A stretch of DNA of 64,000 nt from NCBI GenBank assembly GCA_905250025.1, contig CAJNOJ010000366.1, positions 27,668 through 91,667 of the forward strand. Reading direction: 5' to 3'. A program made the position numbers and the translations under genes. Under the pieces are notes generated by a model. It was not told the origin of the DNA. It made no database searches and worked only from the letters and a program-made list of their open reading frames with translations. Each line of letters begins with the position of its first letter. The first letter of the stretch is position 1. This document shows positions 33,971 through 46,902 of this stretch, piece by piece. Source of the stretch: Adineta ricciae. Taxonomy: Eukaryota; Rotifera; Eurotatoria; Adinetida; Adinetidae.

Positions 33971-36906
33971 ATAGGTATGAGTATGAGCGAATATCCTATT
34001 GTCTCCTCACATCTATGTTGTAACGACTCCATATGCTGAGAGGAAAAAATTGGACTTACAATCAGCGTTGCCAAGTGCTTTTGATTGTCCGTATTCTTAT
34101 GCTTCTTTTTTAATAATACTTAATTAATTTTGATTCGAGCTGAATTACAAATTCGATTAAACTCTTGGATACCCTGCGTGGAATCTTATGAACATCAGTT
34201 ATCTAAACTAGAGCTATTGCAACTAATAATTTACCTTTCGTACGTCTAGCTTATTATACTTTCAAATTTTAAATTAATTTTCTTATTATATTGAAATTGA
34301 AACACGCTTTTGTGGGAAAATGATAATGACTGCTTTTAATATGAAACTAATATACAGAAAGTTGTTCTAGGCGACAAAAACAAACTATTCAAAACTTTTT
34401 AAAAATATTTCTGAATTTTTCACCATGACAGTTGACATCCCTGCTTGCAATAGAACAACATATAAAGCATCAAAGTAGCTATAAGTACCTAGAAGTTATT
34501 TAAACTATCTGGAAGTAGCTGAAAGCCTGTGAAAATAGTCCTCAGTACTTAAAAATAAAATCAAAATACTATAGTATATGACGAAATACTTGATAATCAA
34601 GTCAAAGTTTGTTATAATATAGCGAAATATTTTAAGATACTTCTACATACTCGAAACTCTCCTGTTATAAGAATATATAGCATTATGACATGGCTCAAAC
34701 TGATCTGAAGTTGTTGAAAGCATCTATAAGATCGCTTGAAGCACTATGAAGCAACATGATGAATGTCAAATCTAAAAGTCTGTCTTTTCTCCTTCCGTAC
34801 ATGTGTCGACAACCATACCCGTCTTCCACTAGCATATCTCTGAAAAAAATATTGAAGCACCAACGAAGCATAGGCGAAGCATTGCAAAGTACAAGTGGGC
34901 TACAGACATCAGCATCTCATCATACTTTATTAGTACTTTAGTGGATCCAGTAATTTGTATTACAAATCAATCTCGGACAAGACAGAATATCACTTTTGCT
35001 CGTTGGACACTTCTTATAGTGGCTTTTTTCTCCATCTCATTAAGATATTCAATACAATTTATTGATAAGCGAAAAACTAACCGTTTTGAACCAGGTCATT
35101 TTTATCAGTTTCTTGATTCATTTTTCGTGCGAGTAAAGTTGACATAGTTGTCTTTTGGTAATATCAGCTCTAAAAAGAAGAAAGTAAAAAATGAAATATA
35201 GGTAAGTATGAGAAGCTATTTTTATTTTTATAGAGAAAACAATATCGTACAAAGGCTATGAACTGTAACTACTATTGAGAAGAATAGGAGTTGAACAATG
35301 ATGTAGAAGTTTATGTATTTTGTTTACATCATACGGACTCAGATGACTACATTAATATAGCGATCCATATCTGACTCGGTCTTTCCTTTAGCTCATAAAT
35401 TAGGTGTGTTGTCTTTTTATATAAATGTGACAAAAATAGTTTACAGCTAGCCCTTCAATTAATTAGCAAAAATGTGAGCGTGAGTTAGAGATGCACCAGT
35501 TCTAGTTAGCTAGGTGCTGATTAGAGAAATATATTAGCAAAGCTAATGGTATGAAAAGATGGGTTTAGTCCAATCATGAGTGGTCTCCCTGTACAGGTAG
35601 GTTTCGGTCAAGAGTGATAGTGTAACTTTGACTTAAACATTAGAATTAAACTGGCAGTTCAGTTCTAGTCATGACTGAATACTCACTGATGACTAAAACT
35701 GACATACGCTCAAGATGAAGAGAACAGCACTATATTGTGACGTTTTCGATGGAATAGGTACATGCACTGAATTAAGGACAAACAACATGCGTAGAGCCCA
35801 TGTCATTATTTTCATCGCACATATAACTAATCGACAGATCAGGAATGCCGAATGTACATTTGCCGAGGGATCATCTGTTTCTCGAGAAGATAAGCGTGAC
35901 GATGAGGATGAAAATGTAGATGAAGATGAAGATGGACTGCGATCGACAATGTTCGACACAGCTTTGGCACGCACAAAGCATTCTCAGATGCATCCCCATC
36001 ACCCCCACCGTCAACTATATCGTACTTTTCAACCATTGAGTCTCCATATCTGAATATTCACTAACACTTGTATCCATATCCCTGGAGATAAAAGTCAAAG
36101 ATACAAGAGACAATGCATCTCCGCCAGATTACACATCTTGCGGCATGGTCAAGAAAGGCAACAGTTCATAAAGTGTACTCGTTTTCAAATAGAAGATGCA
36201 TATTCGGAATATGCTGTATAAATTTTTTTTTTTTTCGAAAATCGACCATGTCTCTCCAAAATTGCATCTCCTAGGTCTATAAAGGAATACAGTCTCGTGA
36301 CTTGCGGGACATCTGACAACACTCACTCCTATAAGTTCTTTTGCTTCGATAAAAACGATTCCACCTGGAGTTTTTTTGTTCTTGTTTCGGACAGAAAACT
36401 ATAAACTCAGTCGACGATGATATCGTGACACGAGATCGTAATCGATCTAGCTAATGGCGGATAAGTATCAACGAATCTAACAAATAACCAAAAACAAGCC
36501 TATTATATCAAATCATTGATAAATAATATAAAAAAGATGATATATATATATATATATTGGAGTTTTGCAAAGGCAAACAAAGAGACAACAATCGCAAACG
36601 AAAAAAGACGAAAATAGCTCTGTATATATCATAGAGACAGACACAGAAAGGGAGACAACAAAAAGAACAAACAAAGAAAATAATAATATATGAAGAGAAA
36701 AGCTTTCAGCGCAATCCCTAACGGGACAAAAATGTGAAACACGATAGAGCTGGAAGAACCGCAATACAGAGCACGGCGAGTTTATCTCTCACTCTGCATT
36801 CGCATTTATTTAATGTAAACCTACACTATTGAAAATAGCATGCCATTCTGAATAATCATGTCCGATATTTTCTGTTAAGTTTTTGCCTCACGGACTACGA
36901 TATACA
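33971..36906. other. Non-coding stretch, no gene recognised
   Basis: AT-rich sequence with short chance frames such as 34756-34941, 34941-35147 and 35715-36053 (the last has an acidic DEDENVDEDED run). A poly-T run is at about 36226-36236 and an (AT)n run at 36540-36558. No conserved domain, RNA gene or clear repeat boundary is visible. Confidence 0.4.
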
Positions 36907-36908
36907 TA

Positions 36909-38191
36909 GGGTGATCAAAAAGTTCTCGGAACATTCCTTTTTTTATTGAATAAATGATGTTGACAAAAAACTTATCTTATTAAGTGTTCGAAGTAGTCTC
37001 CCTGATTCGTTATACAAAGTCTCATTCGATCAATCCACTTGTGAAATGTTTTTTGATATTCATCTGTTGGTATGACATGAAGCTCCTTGGTTACAGCTTT
37101 TTGTAATGATTTTGAATCAGAATAAGTACCAAGTTGACGCTTCAAATAACCAAAAATCTGCTGGCGCCAGATCAGGAGAATAAGGTGGATGACGAATAAC
37201 GGTGACTCCTTTTTCTTGAAGATATATTTTAATGTCATTTGTTTGGTGAGGTCTGGCGTAATCATGATGCAGCTTGATTGCGTGTAGACCAGATTTCGGT
37301 CTTCTCCGTTTAATGTTGTTGAACAAATATTTTAAGCAATTATTTTTGTAATAATCACCAGTTATTGAATTTCCACTTTCAACCATATGAATGAATTCTG
37401 GTCCCGTTGCTCGAAAGAAGATCACAAACATGTTCTTGCGATCATATTGACTGCATCTAACCACTGTTGTTGGAGCTTAATCTTGAGCATACCATGTCAT
37501 ATTTGATTGTTTCGAAGTAATAGAACGATGATAAATCCATGTTTCATCAGCACTGACAATATCACATAATCGCGATTGACCGGATTCTAATTTGGCCAGA
37601 TTTGCTCGACAGATTTCCACACGCTGCTTTTTGCATTGTTCATTCAGTTCATGTGGAACCCATCGTGCACATAACTTTTTCAATTTCAGTTCATCATGAA
37701 TAATACCACAAATGGCTCCATATGAAACACCAAGTTCAAATGCAAGATAGCGAATACTAATATGTGGATTTTCTTCAATTAACGTGCGAACAGCTTCAAT
37801 ATTTGTATCAGCAATGCTGGTTACGGGTCGACCAATTCTTGGATCATCTTCTAATGAAGTTCTTCCTTGTCTAAATCGTTGCATCCATTCGGCGACCGTC
37901 TGTAGGACACGTAACCTTCACCCCATGCATCACACAACTCCACATGAATTTGCCTTGCTGTATAGTCGAGTTTGACTCTTGTTAAGATATGGTACCGAAC
38001 ATGAATTTTATTCATATGAAAATAATGCATATACGAACAATGAATTCTATTTTTACCCAAAGAAACTAACCAGTGTTTAATTTCATAAATCGATAGACTA
38101 GACCTGACGCCATCTACATAAAAAACAACCACCTCTTTATCATCTCAAACGGTAAGGATGGAAGCCCGTTCCGAGAACTTTTTGATCACCC
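36909..38191 (-). mobile_element. Full-length mariner element
   Basis: Terminal inverted repeats GGGTGATCAAAAAGTTCTCG (36909) and the inverse ending GATCACCC are flanked by TA at 36907-36908 and 38192-38193, the mariner target duplication. At 1283 bases it has the full length of an autonomous element. It is the least decayed transposon in the window and carries one transposase gene on the minus strand. Confidence 0.95.
36972..38132 (-). pseudogene. mariner transposase with three disabling changes
   Basis: A DD34D transposase. An N-terminal HTH domain (ARQIHVELCDAWGEGYVSY) is followed by RFRQGRTSLEDDPRIGRPV, a second HTH (ISIRYLAFELGVSYGAI), and WVPHELNEQ. The catalytic Asp residues lie in SADETWIYH, LHHDYARPH and YSPDLAPADF. 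Disablements are a one-base frameshift near 37892, an in-frame stop after WYAQD near 37477, and a frameshift near 37140 before the C-terminal LKRQLGTYSDSKS. Few lesions suggest recent activity. A translation start at the internal Met of MNKIHVRYH (near 38010) would fit the family better than the first Met. Confidence 0.92.
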
Positions 38192-38193
38192 TA

Positions 38194-38811
38194 TGTATGA
38201 TAGTTCGTAATGCATTCTCAATCAACAACGACGGTCCGTAACGTGTTACACGTATGTCAGTAGCGGTGTGTGAGGTAGAAGATAGTGGCTGAAAAATGAA
38301 TCACTTCTCTTTCCCCAAACTCTTCAACATTCTCCTTCGAATCGTATTTCACAACAACGAACAAGTCGTCAGTTTCATAGCAAATACGTTCATGATAGCA
38401 TATAGTTCTTATTGCAACAAGAGTATCAAAACCTTGAGTCGTAACTGACAATAACTTGTGCTCGATGTACTTTGGCTTGTGTTCACAGTAGAGTGCCATA
38501 CTAAGCTTATTTAGCATTGACTACTCGATACTATACTGTTTGTACCAAACGAGCTTTCACCTATGGACCTCTCGGCGATGGTCTGTGGTGGTGGGGGAGG
38601 GGGAGGGGGGGAGTCAAAATTTCTACCCTTGAACACTCTCCTTAAAATCATGTTCCACAAAACGAGAAGAATATGATAACTGAAGATCACCATGGATGCA
38701 TGGTGATCAAGAAGATATATTCCACAGGCAAGAATGAAACAAAATATACATAGCGATCAGAAAGGAATGTAGAAGAAGAAAGAAAAATATATGCATACAC
38801 ATATGTAACGG
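38194..38811. other. Non-coding stretch with a G-rich run
   Basis: A run of GGTGGGGGAGGGGGAGGGGG lies at 38590-38612 and could form a quadruplex. A near-palindrome GATCACCATGGATGCATGGT lies at 38686-38709. Short minus frames (38257-38517) show no domain. Confidence 0.4.
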
Positions 38812-39160
38812 GTGGCCCATAAAGAATGACCCTCTCAGCATTTTGCATTTTTCTCACCTATAATTCAAGTTAGAAAAAATTATTTTTTTATAGAAAGATT
38901 CCTCATCAAATTCTCTACACGAGTAGATATTTTTATTATTTTAAATAGTTTCCTTTATTTTGTGACATGCGATACAATCGATTGGTCCAAGAAGCACAAC
39001 TTTCAAACACAACTTCTTTTCGAATTTTTTTACCGCACGTTTTAGTTCTTGAATCATGGTTGGTTTAGATGTCACTTTATTCCAGTCGATAACTTTCACA
39101 AATTCATCCCAAATACAGTAGTCCAATGGATTAAGATCGGGACTATTTGGTGCAGTGGCG
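38812..39160 (-). mobile_element. Tc1/mariner-family fragment, transposase C terminus
   Basis: The minus-strand frame at 38941-39160 ends a Tc1/mariner-type transposase: APNSPDLNPLDYCIWDE, with the third catalytic Asp, then WNKVTSKPTMIQELKRAVKK to a stop at 38941. The likely element end is GGTGGCCCATAAAGAATGAC at 38818. The 5' portion is missing beyond about 39160, where a different terminal sequence begins. An older relative is at 11632-11765. Confidence 0.75.
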
Positions 39161-39240
39161 GAGCCAGGGGGGCCAGAGGGGGCTCAAGGCCCCCCCCCTA
39201 GCGAAATTTTTGAAAAAAGTATTTTTTTTCCTGTTAATAA
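39158..39240 (+). mobile_element. hAT-like terminal sequence
   Basis: GCAGTGGCGGAGCCAGGGGG followed by a C-rich inverse (AAGGCCCCCCCCCTAGCG) resembles the widespread terminal repeat of hAT-type non-autonomous elements (CAGTGGCGGAGCC). The partner end was not found; an N at 39326 is close by. Confidence 0.45.
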
Positions 39241-39690
39241 TAATAATGGTTTAGCTGATATAAAGTATGCTTTAAACTCATTATTGACTGGTTTTACTAA
39301 TCTTTAGCATCAAATATTCTAAAATNAGATACTCTGTGACTAGCTGCTATCGGCGAAAGTATGAGGTATGTATGAAGTGAATTATAAGTCAAAATCACGG
39401 TAAATATGATGAACAAAGTGGCACAATTTCTTCGAATTTATGTGTATAGATTATTAGGGGGAAAAATTTATTTTATATATGGACGTAGACTGTTGTTCAC
39501 GAGAACGAAACTCTGAATATGAAATATTATGTTTTTTCAACAGGTTTGTATTTATCTATTATTGAACTTATATTCTGATCAGACTCGATAAAGAAAAACC
39601 TTTATATCGTATCAGTAACAATTTTATCAACTGAAAACTTGTAGTATTTATGGCATGTCGCTCCAAATAAGAGAACTTACAAATTGCATA

Positions 39691-40594
39691 GGGCCGTCAA
39701 TAAGTTCTCGCAGTTCTCTATATCTCTGTCGAATAGTTATATTTGCTCCCTTTTTGACATAATATATTCGAGTTAGTTGTTGTGATATTATGTAGAAAGT
39801 TTCGTCATTCTAGCTGATACTCTTGATATCCCATTGTGATAAATATTGAATAAAAAATGGCTCCTTGGTTATTGACATTTGCCATGAGATACAGCTGGTT
39901 ACTAGCTAGCCTCTCTTTTATTCGTTTTATGACCTACTATACTGAATGCTTAGTTCAAGGTGAGTATACTGCGCTAGCCGTAACTTCATTTGATTGTGTT
40001 GAGACAAGATAGTAACGCTACTTATTATGTCGTTTAGAAACCATTAATTAGCTGTATTCATAAAGATACGGTTTTATCACGATAACTTTTGTCTCTGTGA
40101 ACTTTCATGCATTCAACCAGTATAAACAGCTTTCTCAGCTGTTTAACAAAGTAGCACAAAAAGAAAATCGGTCTAATTGACATAAACTGCTAACGCATCT
40201 TACGGTAGTTCGTAGTATAGGGAGCAAAAATCGTTTTTGAAGAATTAGTTTCTCTGTTCTCTCGCAACGATAGTGTGATATTGAATTCAAATATTGCAAT
40301 ATTAATATTGGGTCCGATGTATGAGAATGATATCACGCTAAGTCTGTTTACTTTTTGACGGATTCAGTAAGATTTCGTGACCGAAAAGATGAATAAAATT
40401 TCGTCGATAACCAAGGAGCCATTTTTTTATTCGATATCTACCTCAATGGAATATCAAGAGAATCAGCTAGAATGATGAAATTTTGTACATAATATTATTA
40501 CAACAACTAACTCGAATGTATGATGTAAAAGAAGGGAGCAAATATAATTATTCGACAGAGATATAGAGAACTGCGAGAACTTATTGACGACCCC
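39691..40594. mobile_element. Non-autonomous mariner-like element with about 185-base arms
   Basis: GGGCCGTCAATAAGTTCTCG starts the left arm; the right arm ends with the inverse, CGAGAACTTATTGACGACCC. The arms continue through AGTTCTCTATATCTCTGTCG to ATGGCTCCTTGGTTAT with about 90% identity. The terminal word resembles that of the mariner at 36909 (CAAAAAGTTCTCGGAAC), so a related transposase could have moved it. The interior has no coding potential. Confidence 0.8.
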
Positions 40595-40596
40595 AT

Positions 40597-41994
40597 GTGT
40601 TTAAATTGGCTGTAAAACATAGTTGTCTTCCAACGAAATGAAATGATATTGTAATATATATTTTCAATTGCATGTTTTGAATGTTAAATGCAAATAGTTT
40701 CTCTAAATACTCTTTATATTTCTGAAAGACTAAATTAACACTGAAGACGTTGATGTCAATGAGAGTATGTTCTGCATAATCCCTTCTTTGCAACAATAGT
40801 AATCCAAATGCATTGTTGAACGATACAAAAATAATACTGAAATTACATAATAATCCATCATATTTCATGGATGTTCGTCAAAATAAAAGGACATATGTGA
40901 ATATTGCAATGCAGTACCTGCTTGTGTACCATCTGAAGAGATCAACTATCAATTTAACATCTTATATTTGGACCAGAATGGATTTTTTTTTATCAATCGA
41001 AAACTTACTTCTGGCTATGATCATGCAGTATTTATGAAGTATCTAGAGCTGATGCATCTTGAGCTAGACAGTTCTTGGTAAAAATCTGAGCTGTCGATAG
41101 TCTTTTTAACAGTTAGCTTCACAGTAAACGTCAAAATATACTTCGATGTGCCCAAGTCCAGAACTGGAACTGACCGATCTTCACCGGTTTTTGCCAGTAT
41201 ATAGTTTGTGAAGAATAGTCTTAAACCCCTCACTCGTAGGTTCTTTTCAAATCTGAGTCTCACAGCTTTTGAAATATGCAGTTTTCTTCGGAGCAAAACA
41301 GATTACAAGCAGATTCTGAGTTATTTTATTAAAATATTAGTAATAACTCTAGTTGTACCAAAAACAAATGATATTTTTCGAAATCCATCGTTTTAGTTGA
41401 TAGTGAAGGACTTAAAACACCGCTCCACTTTTACCGGTTTTTGCTGATTTTTATAGACCTGCAAGGTTTCTTCAACCGGCTAATCACTGATCAGACTACA
41501 CCAGTTCGAAATTTTTTAGGTTTCGGATTTCTGGGTGGTTTTAAACGCTAAAATATTCGATTTTTGTTTCAAAATGCTACTAGTATGAAGTTTTGAGTAT
41601 GCATGTTCTCAAACATCTTCTTCTAACTTATTCTTAATCATAAAGTCCAAAAAGTCAACTCTGATGAATTCCACTGACAGTCTTTAGATACGTTTTGAAA
41701 ACGATCTTGATTTTTCAACACTCAAAAGGGCGCAGAAATCTCAGACGCACGGCGAGGTCAAAGTCAAATATATATTTTGTAAATGGAATTCAAGGCTTTC
41801 GCGTAAAAGTACGATTTGCTTAAATTATCTTAAAAATAAATCTTTTGGCCATTGTGCAGTATACGCGATTCAATGAAAAACCCTCATGTCGGAAAGAAAC
41901 TGTATTATTTTAAAATACTTCGAAGTACTCTTACTGCCTGACTTTTCAAAAGCATGATTTTCTTAAAAAGAGACTTAAAAAAACTTATTGCGTC
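40597..41994. other. Non-coding stretch, no gene recognised
   Basis: Several short frames (40581-40868 minus, 41021-41296 minus) have no domain. The phrase CACCGGTTTTTGCCAG at 41181 recurs loosely as TACCGGTTTTTGCTGA at 41434. Otherwise nothing recognised. Confidence 0.4.
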
Positions 41995-42145
41995 TACTGA
42001 AAGGAGAGTATACACAGAGTTCAAGTTAAAGTTCGTTCATCGGTTCACGTACTTTGCACTGATAGAATAACAATCTATTACTGTTTATGAAGAAGGTTTG
42101 ACCGAAGGGTAATGGAGGTCGAGGATCTCGATTTGAAGGGTAGAT
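41995..42145 (+). repeat. Dispersed direct repeat, copy 1
   Basis: GGAGAGTATACACAGAGTTC through TTGACCGAAGGGTAATGGAG matches 43812-43985 (GGAGAGTATACACAGAATTT to TCGACCGAAGGGTTTTCGGG). Two copies in the same orientation lie about 1.8 kb apart on either side of the NHL remnant. The family is unknown. Confidence 0.65.
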
Positions 42146-42899
42146 GTAACGGGTTAGTAAGTTTGTATGATGAAGAGAGAATTCATGGCAGATACAATAT
42201 TTTCGATATATATAAAATGTTCGTAAAGACGTTCCTTTGATTCCTCTGTATATTCGTGGAGATATGTTGAAGGATTATAGCATATACAACTTCTGCTCAT
42301 TTGGGGCAGCCATGGCATCAAATGGTTCACACTACCAGCCGTGAATAATCCTGCAATTGTAAGAAAAAACCATCCGCAGTTCTGTTCCCATCTAATAAAC
42401 CGTTTGAACGAATCAATTCATTGTTGTTTCACTGTTGAATGGTAAAGAAATGTTGCATGACACCAAGGATCCATCGATGAGTTTGTAGTCGTAAATATAC
42501 CACGATTACGCAGTCATGTGCAAAGAAATGTGGGACGAACATTGGGAAAAACATGGATCATTTATTGGTGTTTCCTATTTCCCAGCAAGACGGACGTCAC
42601 CATAGAGACGATCATAAAAATTTGTTAGATCAACGAAGGAAAACCATAAATCAACTGTAAATGAACAATTATAAAATGAAATATATCTTTTTTAGTCGGA
42701 AGAGATTTCAAATAATTGTATGTCAACTTAGGAGCTGAGCCAATCCTTGCAAGTATATAATTCACCGGAGATATTTCGTTCATTGGATAATTACTAAAAT
42801 GATTCGATATATAGAATGAAACTGATGATATTCTTAATATTGTAATATTTGTATACAAGGATATCTATGAGAAACATTTTGTAAATTGATATTCTAATC

Positions 42900-43506
42900 G
42901 ATATATTGAATTCGATGATTTCGTTGATCACCAACACAACGATTTCTAAACGAATGAAAACCTAGGCTCGACAAATAATTTAATTGGTTTGCATCAGCTA
43001 TAGTGGATTGATTAGATCCGACTAAACAAGAGAAACCGTTGGAATTTCCTGCAATATATTGATGATTATTCCAATCAACACACAGAATAAATAGTCTTGC
43101 TTATCCAATGCAGTTCTATCAATGCAATTCAGATCAAATGTTTAATCGGCGGAAGTATTCTTCCAAGAAGTGAACCTAGTTGACATGATTGGATTCGATT
43201 GTTTCCACAACCTTCAACAAATAATGTTGAATTGGTTTCACCAAGGAAGATTTCTCGAGGATTTCGATATGTTGTTGATGTTGATCCTGCAACAAGGATC
43301 AAATGAGTCCAGTGATTGACTAACGATTTTGAAATTATTTGACGTCGTTCAGATAATGAATAGTGGAGAATTTGATTTTCACTGATGAAAATGTCACACC
43401 ATTGTTCACACAGATTCAGTCGTAGAATTGACGTAAAATCCGTGGAGTTCGCTGCGATTTCGCTTACAATGCTCGTCAATGATGAGTAAAATGTGTCTAC
43501 GTACAT
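42900..43506 (-). pseudogene. NHL-repeat protein remnant
   Basis: The minus-strand frame 43129-43506 includes LILVAGSTSTTYRNPREIFL and FVEGCGNNRIQSCQLGS. These match the N-P-R-x-I-F-x and Y-V-A-D-C-G-N-N-R-I-Q pattern of NHL beta-propeller repeats, a family common in rotifers and other small aquatic animals. Further repeat-like traces in other frames reach about 42900 (HRIQY). Frames are interrupted and no start or full propeller can be built. It is a fragment or pseudogene. Confidence 0.6.
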
Positions 43507-43811
43507 CGTTTCTTCTCTTGTTACAAATAAACTTGACGAATTCGATAAGCGTAGATAAATATTTTGAATTAACTCAAATTTCTTTGAAGAAAAACGAGAA
43601 TTTCTCGATTCAGAATTTAAATTGAATTATTCTTCTTATTGATGAATAGATCAAACAGACTTGATCCAATGAGAGTCTGATTCATAATTGTGGTCCCATC
43701 TAAATTCCATGTCGGTTTAGAAGAAAACATTGATTGATTGTATGAATAATCCGAGTTTACGAGAAAATCACATTATGATAATTCAATTAGTATTCGTAGG
43801 AGTTATTCCCT

Positions 43812-43985
43812 CTACTAGACGGAGAGTATACACAGAATTTGAGTTGAAGTTCGTTCATTTGTCCATTTGTCCGTTCGCGTACTTTATAGTGTAAAGTTTA
43901 CAATTGATGAAAAAACAATATATATTGCTAACTAAGACAGTTCGACCGAAGGGTTTTCGGGGTCGAGGAATTCGAATCTGAGGTT
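43812..43985 (+). repeat. Dispersed direct repeat, copy 2
   Basis: Partner of 41995-42145 at about 75% identity by eye. It begins just after CTCTACTAGAC. No coding potential. Confidence 0.65.
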
Positions 43986-43989
43986 AGTT

Positions 43990-45780
43990 ATTTCCTGTTC
44001 ATTAAGCTTCGACTTCTTCTTTTCTCTTTTCAAAAGAGATATTTTGCTGTATCTTTGCTACAATCTTCTATAGTAAGTAGTGAGCTGAACAATGTTCCTG
44101 GGTGTGATGCGTGCGAAGGTAGCATTTTAGGAGTTTACACAAAAGATTTAGTATATCTTACATTATGATAGTTATCACTCAAGAAATTGGAGCAAGTGGT
44201 ATGAACTTACAATCATTATTACATTTTTAGGTGTGACATGTCAGATTTTTCGATAGGATTTTATCAGGAAATATGAGGCAAAAAGATGTGCCCATCAGGG
44301 TAACTCCATCTTGTTAGCTACAGAAATATCGACTATACAAATAGAATTCTAAACATGTGAAGTACTAGAATGAGTGTTCTTGTCAAGGGAAATCATAAAT
44401 AAAACTTCTTATCTAGTTTTTTTTCTGCTAACGAAATAAGTGGAAGATCGCCAATTTGGAAGCAACAATGAAAATAAACGTAGTTATTCACTTTAAAAGC
44501 TAATCAAGAGTGAAAGGCATAACGGAGACAGTTATGGGAACGGCTAGCCGTTTGCCGAATAAGAGTTTAGGAAGCAAAATGAGCATGAGTAAAAGATTGA
44601 GACATGTTATCAAATAATTGGATCATTTAAATGGCGTAAATCTTATTTCTTTGATCGAGGAATATGAGAGATCGTATAATTTTCTTTCAGTAGAGGGCCA
44701 GCGGCTACGGCGCCGCGTTACTCATGTAGAAACCTTAAAATTAAATAGAAAGTGAGTAAACTAGACAACATTGGATAGAAAATAGTTGGCACTGTCTAAT
44801 GAGGATGTGGATTATAAAATCAGTAAATTTGACGAAATCCGGATGGGGGTAGGCCTTGAAGGTCGAGCTGCAAAAAGATTTCTGCGAGATTATGTTAGCA
44901 ACGTGGAATTTTTTACGTATATTAAATTTACAGTTGAGATAAGTAGTATGAATGCTCTTTTACGAAATTGACTGTTTTTATCGATTATCTTGCATCTTTC
45001 GAAGGAGAGATAAGAATAAATGAAAGAAATTTAACTTTGAATATAGAGAATGTCAAAAATAGAGAAAAGAGAAATTTCGCCGTCCATGCATGACGTATAT
45101 GACAGAAAAGCGAAAGAAAAACATCGTACACATATGGTTGAAAAGGAAATAAGTCTATATAATCATACTTGTTGAAGATCTTAATAGATTTAAAACTATA
45201 TTGGATCGATTTGAACGTTTCCCTATATGTGCCTATATCCACTAAAATGTGGAGAAAAAACAGCTATTACGACTCAAAGAGTGACTGTTGGCCGGTGATA
45301 TTTTTAGGTTTTGACTACGCCACTATGGCCTATCCAATGGCATATGAATGATTGAAATCAGCGTGTACCACCTAAATAGTGTTGTTCGTTAGTTTCAAAA
45401 CTGAATTTTTTTCAGATAGTCGTACACTTAAGGTTTTTATCTGACACTACTAATGGTAATAATAAAAGCTCATTATGTATGTGTATGAGAGCGATTGTAT
45501 TTTGTTGATTGTTGATGGAGTTTGGAATTGCGAAAATATTATGTTACTATTGGTTGACATCTATACGTAATCCATGTAGTATAGCAAATGCGAATCAGTC
45601 AGAGATTAACTTAATCAAGTTGGATAACGGAATATTGAGATAGTTTTCAAATAGAATTGTGCCTGTAAGAAGAGAGAGAGAAACATTAAAAACTCGAAAT
45701 CGCAATGAACATTTCAAACCAGTTTATGTTCGTTGCAAGTGATAAATACGACACTGAGAGAGACGTTAGGTAGACTGAGT
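43990..45780. other. Non-coding stretch, no gene recognised
   Basis: A plus-strand piece near 45240-45350 (KNSYYDSKSDCWPVIFLGFD) faintly recalls copia-type polyproteins but is too short to call. Other frames have no domain. No RNA gene seen. Confidence 0.35.
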
Positions 45781-45786
45781 CATTAT

Positions 45787-46001
45787 TGTCACGATCTTTT
45801 TCGCATGCGCTGTACGCATGCTATTTGTCCCTACTTCGGTGCATTTTTGTGTACTTTGGCATTATCCTTCTTTCCTTTCTATCGAGAGAGGGGTATATAA
45901 ACGTGTGTTCTGTATTAGAACGATGCGATTGATGATAGGAAGAAATAAAGAAAGACATGATTCCATCGGGATAAACATCTCTTCCATCAGAAATCGTCAG
46001 A
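45787..46001 (+). repeat. Solo LTR, copy 2
   Basis: Homologous to 2332-2566 in the opposite orientation. It starts TGTCACGATCTTTTTCGCAT, has the TATA box in GGGTATATAAACGTGTG and the same downstream words (GAACGATGCGATTGATGA), and ends AATCGTCAGA. A 5-base duplication ATTAT flanks it (45782-45786 and 46002-46006). At 215 bases it is slightly shorter than copy 1. No internal genes remain. Confidence 0.8.
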
Positions 46002-46006
46002 ATTAT

Positions 46007-46900
46007 GTATAGGGTGATTTTGCTATTCATATTAGTCGATGAATTCAAGTACGGTACTGGGAATATGACGTCGGCCAAACTGAATTCCGATTTTGTCTAC
46101 AAGATGTACATATATAATGTTCAGTGTGTATTTGCATGCCTGTCTGTTTCACTGTGCCGGATTGATGGTTGAAGATCAGATACAGAATATCCTAGATTGA
46201 GGACTATGGAATGTTAAAGATAAGTGAGAAATGTAAATGGGAGGTTATGAAGCTGTTGAACTTGATGTTCAGTGTCTATACGCCTGTTTGTCAATATAAT
46301 TAGAAACGTCTGATGTCGTTAATTGAAGGTAAGTAATGGCGGTACAGTGTGGTGAGGCTCTTGCTACAGTTTAACGTATAATGTGGTGTTTCACAGGAAC
46401 GCATTTGTAAAAGACATATTATGAGTATTAATCTAGGGAGCGTCGAAAAGCTATTTTCTCCATTTGAATCTTACAATCTGAACTTGCAATTATCTATTCG
46501 CTATGCCCATAACTGAAAAAGTCAAAGAATCCAGTTTTCAATAGCTTGAAACTCGTTACATTAAATTTACGCCATATATGGTGTACTCTGTCGTATATGC
46601 TTTTCAAACGTTGAAAGACTTTGCTTCAGCCTGGAACTATTCAATTTTTATTTGCTTGTCTTTGATACAACTAATCCTCTATTAAATTGTGTTTGTGTTT
46701 ATTCTTTGAAACGCGTATTTAGTTCTCTATATGGGTTTCTGGCATGCTAACTGTATGACCACATATTTATCTAATATAACGAATCGTAATGCTTCGTTTC
46801 GTCTTTGTTTCGATGTCAGAAATGAATATAAATGTTTGTAAAAGAAACAGTTATGAGTATTTATTAGTGTATCAAATCAACAAACGATCACCAATATACA
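46007..46900. other. Non-coding stretch, no gene recognised
   Basis: AT-rich, with no frame above chance length and no repeat that I can delimit. Confidence 0.35.
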
Positions 46901-46902
46901 TC

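Noticed and set aside
35715-36053. 112-codon plus-strand frame with an acidic run
   Set aside because: No family resemblance; overlapping frames on the other strand are equally long, as expected by chance.
38590-38612. G-rich run as a regulatory quadruplex
   Set aside because: It can form one in principle, but nothing around it is a gene, so no function can be supported.
45240-45350. Short frame recalling a copia polyprotein
   Set aside because: Too short and without the conserved catalytic motifs.
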